Source of the DNA: Jiella pacifica
Lineage (GTDB): Bacteria > Pseudomonadota > Alphaproteobacteria > Rhizobiales > Rhizobiaceae
Length of the DNA stretch: 64,000 nt
Direction: 5' to 3'
Assembly: GCF_010500815.1 (NCBI RefSeq)
Contig: NZ_JAAAMG010000012.1
Location: 62,001 to 126,000, forward strand
How positions within the stretch are numbered: position 1 is the first letter of the stretch; each line of letters begins with the position of its first letter. The notes under the pieces were generated by a model. It did no database searches, was not told the origin of the DNA, and worked only from the letters and a program-made list of their open reading frames with translations. Of this stretch, positions 7,454 through 15,760 are shown piece after piece. The position numbers were made by a program, and so were the translations under genes.

Positions 7454-8353
7454 TCACGACGGTTCCACGTGTCGCGAGGACATCGCCAGAGCACGGGCGA
7501 GCACGGCTGCGACCTGCGCCGGTGCCTCCTCGTGGGCGAGATGGCCGAGGCCGGGAAGCGTCTCGACCGCGGCGCCGCGAACCATCCGTTCCACCCGCCG
7601 GGAAACCTCCGGCGGGATCGCCCGGTCCCTGGTGCCGGCCACCAGCGTCAGGGGCACGGCGAGGCGTGGCAGGTCGCGGCGCAGCCCTTCCAGATCCCAG
7701 TTCGCCATCATCGACAGGGCGCCCTCGCAATGGGCGGGCGAGGCGAACAGACGCTCGTAATAGGCGACGCCTTCGGGCGATATCGTCGAGCCGGTGCTTT
7801 CCATGAGCTGCGCGACGGCGCGGGTGTTGCGGGCCCGCCAGGAGAAGAAGCGCGGCGCCACCGGGTTGAGGAAGAGGAGCTTGGCGAGCCGCGGAAAGAG
7901 ATGGGCCGCGACGCCCGGAAAGGGCAGCAGCGCGCCGTTGAGCGAGACGATCCGTTGCGGCGCGATCTGGCCGTCGAGGGCCATGCGCAGAAGGATCGCC
8001 GCACCGGCCGAATGGCCGCCGGCAAAGGCAGGCGCGACGTCGAGCGCCTTCAGCATTGCGGTGATCGCCATGCCCATGCCGGTGATCGAGACGCGGCGCC
8101 AGCGGGGGGCAGCCGTGAAGCCGTGGCCCGGAAGGTCCGGCACGACGACGCGGTAGCGATCGGCGAGGAGGGGCGCGAGGTCGCGGAAGGAATGGGTCGA
8201 GGCGCCGGTGCCGTGCAGGAGAAGCAGCGCCGGGGCGTCGTCATGGCCGAAGATCTGGACGTGGAACCGCGTGCCCCCCGCCTCGACGAAGCGACTCTTG
8301 TCGCGGTGCGGCCAGTCGCGCCCGTCGCGGGCAAAGTCGAGCGGCGCGCTCAC
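7454..8353 (-). CDS. bchO: Magnesium chelatase-associated alpha/beta hydrolase (BchO)
   Basis: BchO is a putative hydrolase found with bchID in purple bacteria and associated with magnesium insertion into protoporphyrin; its exact reaction is not settled. The 299-residue product shows the alpha/beta-hydrolase fold: LLLLHGTGASTHSFRDLAPLL near residue 45, the nucleophile elbow GGHSAGAAILLRMALD, and a C-terminal histidine in GLGHLAHEEAP. I chose the GTG at 8353, which overlaps the bchD stop as GTGA; the frame upstream of it is the shadow of bchD. It is the last gene of bchI-bchD-bchO. Confidence 0.93.
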   Translation of the reverse strand: MSAPLDFARDGRDWPHRDKSRFVEAGGTRFHVQIFGHDDAPALLLLHGTGASTHSFRDLAPLLADRYRVVVPDLPGHGFTAAPRWRRVSITGMGMAITAMLKALDVAPAFAGGHSAGAAILLRMALDGQIAPQRIVSLNGALLPFPGVAAHLFPRLAKLLFLNPVAPRFFSWRARNTRAVAQLMESTGSTISPEGVAYYERLFASPAHCEGALSMMANWDLEGLRRDLPRLAVPLTLVAGTRDRAIPPEVSRRVERMVRGAAVETLPGLGHLAHEEAPAQVAAVLARALAMSSRHVEPS

Positions 8354-10221
8354 GGCCGGCGTGTCCGGGCCGCATCGCCGCCCCGCGGCGCGGCGGCGAC
8401 GGCCTCGGACAAGGCCCGCGAATCGGCGCGCGGCAGGGCGAGATAGGTCGCGCCCATGTCTGCGGCGATCTGCCGCGCCTCGGCGCTCGGCCGCTGCGAA
8501 AGGTCGATGACGAGGGCGGCGATGCCGCAGGCGCGTACCGCCCTGGCCGCCTCCTTGGCATTGGCCATCGCCTGCGGCCGGCCGGCGGCGCCGTCCCGTC
8601 CGATATTCGCCCTGCCGTCGGTCAAGAGCGCCATCAGCGGCGTGCGCCCCTCCTTTGCCGAAGACCTGGCGAGATCGAGCGCGGCGAGGATACCGCTGGC
8701 AAGCGGCGTTCCGCCGCCGGCTGGCAGTGCGGCGAGCGAGCGCTTGGCCCTGGTCAGGGACTTCGTCTCCGTGAGGAGCACGTCGGCGCGCGTGCCGCGG
8801 AAGGCAACGAGGGCGACGCGGTCCCGCCTGACGTAGCATTCCGCAAGGATGCGCTCGACGGCGCCCTTGGCCTCGGCGAGCCGGGCGAGCGCCGCCGAGC
8901 CGGAGGCGTCGACGCAGAAGATCGTCGCCGTCTCGGCCTTGCCGCGATGGCGGCGGACACGGATGTCGGACATGCGCATCTCGAGAAGCCGCGGCGGTGC
9001 GCCCGGCGCCCGCTCGGCCCGGCGGATCGCCTGCCAGGGCGCGGCGGTCCGCAGCGTCGCGAGAAGGTCGAGCCGGTCGCGGCGCGGATCGCCCTGCCGC
9101 GTTCCGACCACCCGGCCGCGCCGGGCGCGCTTGGCGAAGCTGCCGCTGCGGCCGGCCCCGGCTCGGGCGAGCGGCGGCCGCATCATGGCGGCGAGGGAAG
9201 CGAGGAGGTCGGCAGGAAGGCTCGCCGCCGCCGTCTCGACCGTCATGTCCTGGCTTGGCTGGATCTCGGAATCGTCGCGCGGCGCCTCGGGCTCCGGCGC
9301 GGGATCGTCGGGGGAAGACGGCTGCTCGTCATCGTGATCGCCGTCGTCGTCCGGCTCGTCGTGGGCATCGTCCTGCGCCTCAGGCATCGGCGGCATGGTG
9401 ACCGCGCGGGGCAGGAGCACCATCCGGATCGCCGTCTCGACATCGCCGGACGAGGGACTGAGCCGCCCGCCGAGCGCTGCGGCGGCGCAGGCCGTGCGGA
9501 TCGCCAGATGCGGCGCCCGCAGGGAGACGATGCCGAAGGCCATCGCCGCCTGGCAGATGGTCTCGATCGTTCCGTCGTTCGGCCGGACCGAAGCAAGGAA
9601 GTTCCGCGCCGAGGCGATTGCTTCGGCATCAAGGCCGCCGTCCGCCGCGCCGCGCGGATCGGCGCCCTCGAGCGAAATCCACAGGCCGAGCCGTTCGCAG
9701 AGGTTTTCGGGCGGCGCCTCGTCCGGCTCCATGCCCTCATCGAGCGCGACGAGGCCGATTCGCGCCGGTATCTCCCGGGAAACGCCATCCCGTTCGATCG
9801 AAATGTGGCGGCGATCGAGGGCGAGCGAAACGAGGCCGGCGGCTTCCTGCGTCATCCGCTCGGCCATGGCGGCGACCAGGACGCCGCCGTCGGTATCGGC
9901 GATCAGGCCGTTTTCCAGGACCGGCTGGCCGGTGTGGAGCGACGCGGCCAGATCGAGGCCGCCGAGGAGCGCCGCCTCGGAGATGCCGGCCGGCATCTTG
10001 CGAACCGGAATGTCGTCCGAAAGGAGCGCATGCAGGACTTGGAGTGCCGCGGCGCGTACCGGCCCGGCACGGGCGGCGAGCCGCAGTCCGATCCGGGGAT
10101 CGACGGCGAAGACGGCAATGGCCGAAAGCGCCTCGCGCCAAAGGGCGGCGCCGGCCGTGGCGGTCTCGCTTCGGGCGGAAAGGGCCGAATCGTTCGCCGC
10201 GGCGGGGCGGAGCGGGGCCAT
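8350..10221 (-). CDS. bchD: Magnesium chelatase subunit D (BchD)
   Basis: BchD forms a two-ring AAA+ complex with BchI that drives ATP-dependent Mg2+ insertion into protoporphyrin IX by BchH. The 623-residue product has a degenerate AAA+ N-terminal half, an acidic and proline-rich linker (DDAHDEPDDDGDHDDEQ) and a C-terminal von Willebrand A domain whose metal-ion site begins FCVDASGSAALARL and continues with AFRGTRADVLL and GGGTPLASGILAALD. Fifteen bases separate it from the bchI stop, and it overlaps the bchO start. Confidence 0.96.
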   Translation of the reverse strand: MAPLRPAAANDSALSARSETATAGAALWREALSAIAVFAVDPRIGLRLAARAGPVRAAALQVLHALLSDDIPVRKMPAGISEAALLGGLDLAASLHTGQPVLENGLIADTDGGVLVAAMAERMTQEAAGLVSLALDRRHISIERDGVSREIPARIGLVALDEGMEPDEAPPENLCERLGLWISLEGADPRGAADGGLDAEAIASARNFLASVRPNDGTIETICQAAMAFGIVSLRAPHLAIRTACAAAALGGRLSPSSGDVETAIRMVLLPRAVTMPPMPEAQDDAHDEPDDDGDHDDEQPSSPDDPAPEPEAPRDDSEIQPSQDMTVETAAASLPADLLASLAAMMRPPLARAGAGRSGSFAKRARRGRVVGTRQGDPRRDRLDLLATLRTAAPWQAIRRAERAPGAPPRLLEMRMSDIRVRRHRGKAETATIFCVDASGSAALARLAEAKGAVERILAECYVRRDRVALVAFRGTRADVLLTETKSLTRAKRSLAALPAGGGTPLASGILAALDLARSSAKEGRTPLMALLTDGRANIGRDGAAGRPQAMANAKEAARAVRACGIAALVIDLSQRPSAEARQIAADMGATYLALPRADSRALSEAVAAAPRGGDAARTRRP

Positions 10222-10236
10222 ATCCGCCGGGCCGCG

Positions 10237-11262
10237 TCAGGCGGCCGCGAGTTCGCCGACGGCGCGCTCGACGCGGGTCGTCGAGCCCGCCTCGTCGAGC
10301 GGGTCGCGGCGCAGGCGGTGGGACAGAGCGAGCGGGGCGAGCGCTGCCAGATGGCTCCAGCCGACGACGGCATCGCCGGAAAGCGCGGCGAGGGCCCTGG
10401 CGGCGCGCATCAGCGTCAGCTCGCCGCGCAGCCCGTCGGTGCCGAGGCGGATCGACAGCTGCGCCGCCTTCTCCAGCGTCGCGTCGGGGACGGCGACGCC
10501 GCGAAGGCGCCGGCGCGCGGCCAGGATTGCGTCCCGCACCTCGGCGTTGGCAGCCTCGTATTCGGCGGCAAAGCCGGCCGGATCGCGCTCGAAGGCGTCG
10601 CGCCGCTTGACCACCTGGATGCGGGTCGCAAGGTCCTGGGGCGTCCTCACCTCGACCGACAGGCCGAAGCGATCGAGAAGCTGCGGCCGCAATTCGCCCT
10701 CTTCCGGATTGCCGCTGCCGATCAGCACGAAGCGGGCGGGATGGCGGACGGACAAGCCCTCGCGCTCGACGACGTTTTCCCCCGACGCCGCGACGTCGAG
10801 GAGGAGATCGACCAGGTGGTCCTCCAGGAGGTTGATCTCGTCGATATAGAGAAAGCCGCGATGGGCCTTCGCCAAGAGCCCCGGCTCGAACCGCTTCTCG
10901 CCGGCCGACAGCGCCCGTTCGAGATCGAGAGAACCGGCGATCCGGTCCTCCGTCGCGCCGAGCGGCAGGTCGACCACCGGCACCCGCATCGCCTCGGTCT
11001 TTTGCGGGATCTGCGATTCGGCCCGCGACCGGCAGAGTTCGCAGCCCTCGTCCGGCCGGGCGGGATCGCAGTGATAGGGACAGTCCGCCGTCTCGATGTC
11101 GGGCAGGACGGCGGCGAGCGCGCGGACGGCGGTCGACTTGCCGGTGCCGCGATCGCCGAAGACGAGAACCCCGCCGATCGACGGATCCACCGCCGCGATC
11201 GACAGAGCGAGCTTCATCTGGTCCTGGCCGACGATGGCGGCGAAGGGAAACATGATCCTCAT
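10237..11262 (-). CDS. bchI: Magnesium chelatase ATPase subunit I (BchI)
   Basis: BchI is the ATP-hydrolysing AAA+ subunit of magnesium chelatase. The 341-residue protein begins with FPFAAIVGQDQMKLAL, has Walker A GDRGTGKST at residues 36-44, the four-cysteine insert CPYHCDPARPDEGCELC, and Walker B as GFLYIDEINLLEDHLVDLLL. A second ATG at 11253 (MFPFAA) is also plausible as the start. It is first in bchI-bchD-bchO and divergent from cobM. A PpsR-type operator sits 66 bases upstream of its start. Confidence 0.97.
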   Translation of the reverse strand: MRIMFPFAAIVGQDQMKLALSIAAVDPSIGGVLVFGDRGTGKSTAVRALAAVLPDIETADCPYHCDPARPDEGCELCRSRAESQIPQKTEAMRVPVVDLPLGATEDRIAGSLDLERALSAGEKRFEPGLLAKAHRGFLYIDEINLLEDHLVDLLLDVAASGENVVEREGLSVRHPARFVLIGSGNPEEGELRPQLLDRFGLSVEVRTPQDLATRIQVVKRRDAFERDPAGFAAEYEAANAEVRDAILAARRRLRGVAVPDATLEKAAQLSIRLGTDGLRGELTLMRAARALAALSGDAVVGWSHLAALAPLALSHRLRRDPLDEAGSTTRVERAVGELAAA

Positions 11263-11327
11263 GGCCTCAAGGCTAACGGCTTTCCGGCCTCATGAGAAGC
11301 CGAGTCGGCACGAAATGACGGAAGAAG

Positions 11328-11345
11328 TGTCAAATAAATTGGACA
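11328..11345. promoter_or_regulatory. PpsR/CrtJ-type operator between bchI and cobM
   Basis: TGTCAAATAAATTGGACA fits TGT-N12-ACA. It lies 66 bases from the bchI start and 94 bases from the cobM start in a shared divergent region. No second copy at an 8-bp spacing was found on either side. The position suggests common redox/light control of magnesium chelatase and the B12 gene cobM. Confidence 0.78.
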
Positions 11346-11367
11346 GACCTCTGAGTGGCCTGAAAAC

Positions 11368-11438
11368 GGCGATGTTGTACGGGGCCCGCGACTGTGGTCG
11401 AAGGCCAACCGAACGAAAACGAGCAGGATAGAGCAGCC
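11368..11438 (+). promoter_or_regulatory. cobM leader with partial resemblance to a cobalamin riboswitch core
   Basis: The 5' leader of cobM contains GGGGCCCGCGACTGTGGTCG, which resembles the conserved CCCGCAACTGT core of cobalamin riboswitches with one internal mismatch, and later AGCAGGATAG, which is weakly like the AGCCAGGAGA box. The leader (under 100 bases) is much shorter than a full riboswitch, and the upstream GGTGCC and AATAGGGAA elements are not visible. It may be a compact or decayed variant, or chance. Confidence 0.2.
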
Positions 11439-12209
11439 ATGACGGTTCATTTCATCGGCGCGGGGCCCGGTGCGCCCGACCTCATCACCGTCCGGGGCCT
11501 CAAGCTGATCGAGCGCTGCCCGGTCTGCCTGTATGCCGGCTCGCTGGTGCCGCAGGAGGTGGTGAAGGCTGCGCCCGAGAGCGCCCGGGTGATCGACACC
11601 GCGCCGATGACCCTCGACGAGATCATCGCCGAGATCGAGGCGGCCCATGAGCGGGGCGAGGACGTCGCCCGCGTCCATTCGGGCGATCCCTCGCTCTACG
11701 GCGCGATCGCCGAGCAGATCCGCCGGCTCGAGGCGCTTCAAATTCCCTACGACATCACCCCCGGCGTCCCGGCCTTCGCCGCGGCGGCGGCGGCGCTGAA
11801 GCTCGAACTGACCATTCCGGAAGTCTGCCAGACGGTGATCCTCACCCGCACGGCGATGAAATCGTCGTCCATGCCGTCGGGAGAGGAGCTTTCGACGCTG
11901 GGGCAAAGCGGCGCGACGCTGGCGATCCATCTGTCGGTGCGCAACATCCCGCACATCCAGCGCGAGCTGACGCCGCTGGACGCCTATGGCGCGGACTGCC
12001 CGGCGATCATCGCCTACCGCGTCGGCTGGGAGGACGAGGCGTTCATCCATTCGACGCTCGGGGACCTCCACCGCGCCGCCCGCGAGGCCAAGCTGACTCG
12101 GACGGCGCTGATCTTCGTCGGGCGGGCCTTGGGGGCGAAGGGATTCATCGATTCGAAGCTGTACGATGCCGGGCACGTGCATGTGCTGCGGCCGAAGCGG
12201 AAGGCTTGA
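11439..12209 (+). CDS. cobM: Precorrin-4 C11-methyltransferase (CobM)
   Basis: CobM transfers a methyl group from S-adenosylmethionine to C-11 of precorrin-4 in corrin ring synthesis. The 256-residue product begins with TVHFIGAGPGAPDLITVRG, the glycine-rich start of the tetrapyrrole methylase family, followed by LYAGSLVP, VARVHSGDPSLYGAIAEQI and YDITPGVPAFAAAAAAL. An open frame runs upstream to 11394, but the ATG at 11439 gives the normal family N-terminus. It stands alone on the plus strand, divergent from bchI, with the PpsR-type site between them. Confidence 0.95.
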   Translation: MTVHFIGAGPGAPDLITVRGLKLIERCPVCLYAGSLVPQEVVKAAPESARVIDTAPMTLDEIIAEIEAAHERGEDVARVHSGDPSLYGAIAEQIRRLEALQIPYDITPGVPAFAAAAAALKLELTIPEVCQTVILTRTAMKSSSMPSGEELSTLGQSGATLAIHLSVRNIPHIQRELTPLDAYGADCPAIIAYRVGWEDEAFIHSTLGDLHRAAREAKLTRTALIFVGRALGAKGFIDSKLYDAGHVHVLRPKRKA

Positions 12210-12353
12210 GGCTGGGTAGGGGGCGTTCTGCAGGGATGCGCTGCGGCGGCGCGGCGGTTCATCCCGTCGATGCTGCGGCTGGTACCCCTGTACATCGCTT
12301 GAGAGTAGGCTGCAGAGCAGCCCAGCCGGCCTGTTCCCGCCAGAGCCAAACGC

Positions 12354-13196
12354 TCAGCCGAGCGCCGACACCACATCCTCCACCGTCTCACAAACTGCCC
12401 CCTCCGGCGTCTGTGGCCTTGCGATCATCACCACCGGCAGCCCCATCTCCCGCGCTGCCTCGACCTTGGCGTAGGACGCCGCGCCGCCGGCATTGCGGGT
12501 GACGAGATGGGTGACGTCGTGTTCGCGCATCAGCGCCGCCTCGGCGCGCCGGTCGGAGGAGGGACGCGCAAGGACCAGCGTCCAGCTTTCGGGAAGTGCC
12601 GGTTCGGGCGGCTCGATCATTCGGGCGAGGGGGCGGATGTCGCTGCGCCGCGTGAAGGGCGACAGATGCTGGCGGCCGAGGGCGAGGAACGGCCGGGCGC
12701 CGGCGGGCAGGGCGCGGCAGGCCTCGGCGAGACATGAAACCTTCGTCCAGCGGTCTCCCTCGACCAACTGCCATGCGGGTCGCAGCATCTTCAGCCGGCG
12801 GACGCCTGCGATATCAGCCGCCTTGGCCGCATTGCGGGCGATGCCGGCGGCGAAGGGGTGGGTGGCATCGAGCAGAACGCCGACACTCTCGGCCGCAAGG
12901 AACACGGCAAGGCCTTCCGCGCCGCCGAAGCCGCCGATACGGGTCTCGGCGTGGTCCGGGACTTGCGGCTCGCGCGTGCGGCCGGCCAGCGACAGGATGA
13001 TGCGGCGCTCCGGCCAACGCTGCCGCAGGGCGCGGACGAGCGCGTTGGCGTCCGCCGTCCCGCCGAGGACGAGAATGGTCGCCTGCGGCGTCGGCCGGTC
13101 ATTTGCGGCGCCATCCGCCACGGCCGGGCCGTCAGGCGTCACGCCCGCCGTGTCGACATCGGCCTTAGGCGGCGCTGAAGCGCTAAACCCTGGCAA
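12354..13196 (-). CDS. cobK: Precorrin-6A reductase (CobK/CbiJ)
   Basis: CobK reduces precorrin-6A with NAD(P)H. The 280-residue frame has the core fold start ATILVLGGTADANALVRAL at about residue 39, GVLLDATHPFAAGIARNA, and a C-terminal HLVTRNAGGAASYAKVEAA segment followed by MGLPVVMIARP, all characteristic of the family. The start at 13196 is a TTG overlapping cbiD by 14 bases; a later start (for example the GTG ahead of ADGAAND) is also possible, since the first ~38 residues are not conserved. It follows cbiD in a two-gene unit. Confidence 0.93.
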   Translation of the reverse strand: MPGFSASAPPKADVDTAGVTPDGPAVADGAANDRPTPQATILVLGGTADANALVRALRQRWPERRIILSLAGRTREPQVPDHAETRIGGFGGAEGLAVFLAAESVGVLLDATHPFAAGIARNAAKAADIAGVRRLKMLRPAWQLVEGDRWTKVSCLAEACRALPAGARPFLALGRQHLSPFTRRSDIRPLARMIEPPEPALPESWTLVLARPSSDRRAEAALMREHDVTHLVTRNAGGAASYAKVEAAREMGLPVVMIARPQTPEGAVCETVEDVVSALG

Positions 13197-14307
13197 CGAG
13201 GCCTCCCTTGCGGTCCGAAACGACGATCTCGACCGAAACGCCAGAATTGCCCAGCCGTTCGAGGCTGACGGCTTTCGCCCGCCGGGCGATCTCGCCGGCC
13301 AGATCGAGCTCGGCGGCGGCCGTCATGTCCAGCACTTCCTTGGCCGTATTGGCCGAAAGGATCTGCGGTTCGAGCCGTTCGGCCGCCGCCGGATCGAGCC
13401 CGGCGAGGGCCTCGCAGAGAAAGGCGAAATCCACCTGGCTGCGGCCGGAATGAAGGTCCATCGCGCCTTGCGCGAGCTTGGTCAGCTTGGCGAAGCCGCC
13501 CGAAATCGTCAGCTTTTCCACCGGATGGGCCTTCAGATACTTGATCAGGCCGCCGGCAAAGTCGCCCATGTCGAGAAAGGCGATCTCGGGAAGGCTTGGA
13601 TAGAGCCGGCGGGCGAGGTCCTCGCTGGCCGAGCCGGTCGAGCCGACGACATGGGCGAGCCCCGCCGCGCGGGCGACGTCGACGCCGCGATGGATGGAGT
13701 GGATCCAGGCCGAGCAGGAAAACGGATGGACGATGCCGGTGGTGCCGAGGATCGACAGGCCCCCGAGAATGCCGAGGCGCGGGTTCCATGTCTTTAGCGC
13801 CAGTTCCTCGCCGTTCGTGACGGAAATCTCGACGACGACGTCCGCCGGCCGTCCATGCGCCGCGCAGAGCGCTTCGACCACCTCCGTCATCATCCGGCGC
13901 GGGACCGGGTTGATCGCCGCCTCGCCGGGCGCGATCGGCAGGCCGGCCCGCGTGACGGTCCCGACGCCGGGGCCCGCCACGAAGACGACGCCTGAGCCCG
14001 CAGGCCCGAAGCGGACGGTGGCGATGATTTCGGCAAGATGGGTGACGTCCGGATCGTCGCCGGCGTCTTTGACGATGGCGGCCATGGCGCGTTCGGGGGC
14101 AGGGTCGGGTCGGAGTTCCTGCCGGTTCAGGGCAAAGCTCGGCGTCTCGCCCTTCGGCAGGCGGATTTCCACCGGGTCCGGGAAGTCGCCGGTCAAAAGC
14201 GCCGTCAGCGCCGCCCTGGTCGCGGCGGTGGCGCATGCGCCGGTCGTCCAGCCGCGGCGCAGTGGCCGGCCTTCCGGCTTGTTGGTGTCATTCGCCTCTA
14301 ACCCCAT
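13183..14307 (-). CDS. cbiD: Cobalt-precorrin-5B C1-methyltransferase (CbiD)
   Basis: CbiD methylates C-1 and removes the two-carbon fragment, the role played by the unrelated CobF in the classical aerobic pathway. The 374-residue product has RRGWTTGACATAATRAALTA near the start, GPGVGTVTRAGLPIAPGEAA, GLSILGTTGIVHPFSCSAW and a C-terminal LSANTAKEVLDM. I chose the ATG at 14307; the longer frame to 14523 runs into the region of the divergent cobB. It is the first gene of cbiD-cobK and lies 91 bases from cobB. Confidence 0.94.
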   Translation of the reverse strand: MGLEANDTNKPEGRPLRRGWTTGACATAATRAALTALLTGDFPDPVEIRLPKGETPSFALNRQELRPDPAPERAMAAIVKDAGDDPDVTHLAEIIATVRFGPAGSGVVFVAGPGVGTVTRAGLPIAPGEAAINPVPRRMMTEVVEALCAAHGRPADVVVEISVTNGEELALKTWNPRLGILGGLSILGTTGIVHPFSCSAWIHSIHRGVDVARAAGLAHVVGSTGSASEDLARRLYPSLPEIAFLDMGDFAGGLIKYLKAHPVEKLTISGGFAKLTKLAQGAMDLHSGRSQVDFAFLCEALAGLDPAAAERLEPQILSANTAKEVLDMTAAAELDLAGEIARRAKAVSLERLGNSGVSVEIVVSDRKGGLVARV

Positions 14308-14398
14308 TGCGCGCTTATAGCCGAGTTCCCTAAAGCTGCCACCGGCGCCCGAAGAGCTTCGGCGCGTCTTTCGGGATCGCCCGCCCTCGACGGGCCGC

Positions 14399-15760
14399 TT
14401 GACGGAGAAACGCTTGGCCGGGCTGATGATCGCCGCGCCGTCCTCCGGGGCCGGCAAGACGACCGTGACGCTGGCGCTGATCGCCGCGCTGCGGGCGGCC
14501 GGCCATGAGGTCGCTTCGGCCAAGGCCGGGCCGGACTATATCGATCCGGCCTTTCACGCGGCGGCGAGCGGGCGCGAATGCGTCAATCTCGATCCCTTCG
14601 CCATGCGGCCGGCCTTGATCGGGAAGCTTGCGGCGGGGCAGCGGCGCGGGGCCGACCTGTTCGTCACGGAAGCGATGATGGGCCTTTTCGACGGCGCCGC
14701 CGACGGCACCGGCTCGGCCGCCGATCTCGCGACGATGGTCGGCGCGCAGATCGTCCTCGTCGTCGATTGCGCCCGCCAGTCCCACTCGGTAGCGGCCTTG
14801 GTCTCGGGCTTTCATCACTTCCGCCCCGACACCAGGATTTCCGGCCTGATTCTGAACCGCGTCGGCTCGGACCGGCATCAGCGGATGCTGACCGATGCGC
14901 TTCGCCCGCTCGGCATCCCCGTCCTTGCCGCCCTGCCGCGCCGCGACGACCTGGCGCTTCCCGAGCGCCATCTCGGCCTCGTCCAGGCCGGCGAGCACGG
15001 GGACATTGCGGCATTCTTCGACCGGGCGGCGCGATGGATGGGCGAAAATGCCGATCTCGAAGCCTTGGCGATGCTGGCAAAGTCGGATCGAGCCGGGATC
15101 GGCGGCACGGTCGAAGCCCATCCGCCAGGCGCGGTTCCCGGCGAACCGCCCGGTGCGACGCCCCTGCCGCCGCTCGGCCAGAGGATCGCCGTGGCCCGCG
15201 ACGAGTCCTTCGCCTTTGCGTATCCGCATATGCTTTCGGGCTGGCGGGAGGCGGGGGCGGAGGTGTCGTTCTTCTCCCCGCTTTCGAACGAAGCGCCGGC
15301 GGAGGATTGCGACGCCGTGTTCCTGCCGGGCGGCTATCCTGAACTCCATGCCGGCCGGCTGGCGGCGGCCGAGCGTTTTCGCGCCGGCGTGAAGCGCGCG
15401 GCGGGCGCCGGCGCGCTGATCTATGGCGAGTGCGGCGGCTACATGGCCCTCGGCGAGGGGCTGACCGATGCGGAAGGACTGCGGCACGAAATGCTCAGGC
15501 TCCTGCCGCTCGAAACCAGTTTTGCCGAAAGGCGGCGGCATCTCGGCTATCGCCGCCTGACGCCGCTCGAAGGATCACCCTTCGGCGAAGGAGAGCTGGT
15601 GGGCCACGAATTCCACTATGCGACGACCGTGTCGGAGCGGCGCGATCGAGCCGCTCCGCTTTTCGCCGTCCGCGACGCCGCGGGCGTCGATCTCGGCTGC
15701 ACGGGGCTTGCCGCCGGCCGCGTCATGGGCTCCTTCTGCCACGTGATCGACCGGCGATGA
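14399..15760 (+). CDS. cobB: Hydrogenobyrinate/cobyrinate a,c-diamide synthase (CobB/CbiA)
   Basis: The enzyme amidates the a and c side chains of the corrin ring using glutamine and ATP. The 453-residue product has an N-terminal dethiobiotin-synthetase-like P-loop (IAAPSSGAGKTTVTLALIAA), VTEAMMGLFDGAADG, and a C-terminal class I glutamine amidotransferase domain with the nucleophilic cysteine in IYGECGGYMALGEGL and a histidine in GHEFHYAT. The start is a TTG at 14399. The gene heads cobB-cobC-cobD; its stop overlaps the next start as ATGA. Confidence 0.95.
   Translation: MTEKRLAGLMIAAPSSGAGKTTVTLALIAALRAAGHEVASAKAGPDYIDPAFHAAASGRECVNLDPFAMRPALIGKLAAGQRRGADLFVTEAMMGLFDGAADGTGSAADLATMVGAQIVLVVDCARQSHSVAALVSGFHHFRPDTRISGLILNRVGSDRHQRMLTDALRPLGIPVLAALPRRDDLALPERHLGLVQAGEHGDIAAFFDRAARWMGENADLEALAMLAKSDRAGIGGTVEAHPPGAVPGEPPGATPLPPLGQRIAVARDESFAFAYPHMLSGWREAGAEVSFFSPLSNEAPAEDCDAVFLPGGYPELHAGRLAAAERFRAGVKRAAGAGALIYGECGGYMALGEGLTDAEGLRHEMLRLLPLETSFAERRRHLGYRRLTPLEGSPFGEGELVGHEFHYATTVSERRDRAAPLFAVRDAAGVDLGCTGLAAGRVMGSFCHVIDRR

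Noticed and set aside
8947-11295. Very long plus-strand frame (782 codons) opposite bchD and bchI
   Set aside because: High GC content opens long antisense frames; the product is compositionally odd and the minus strand encodes intact BchD and BchI.
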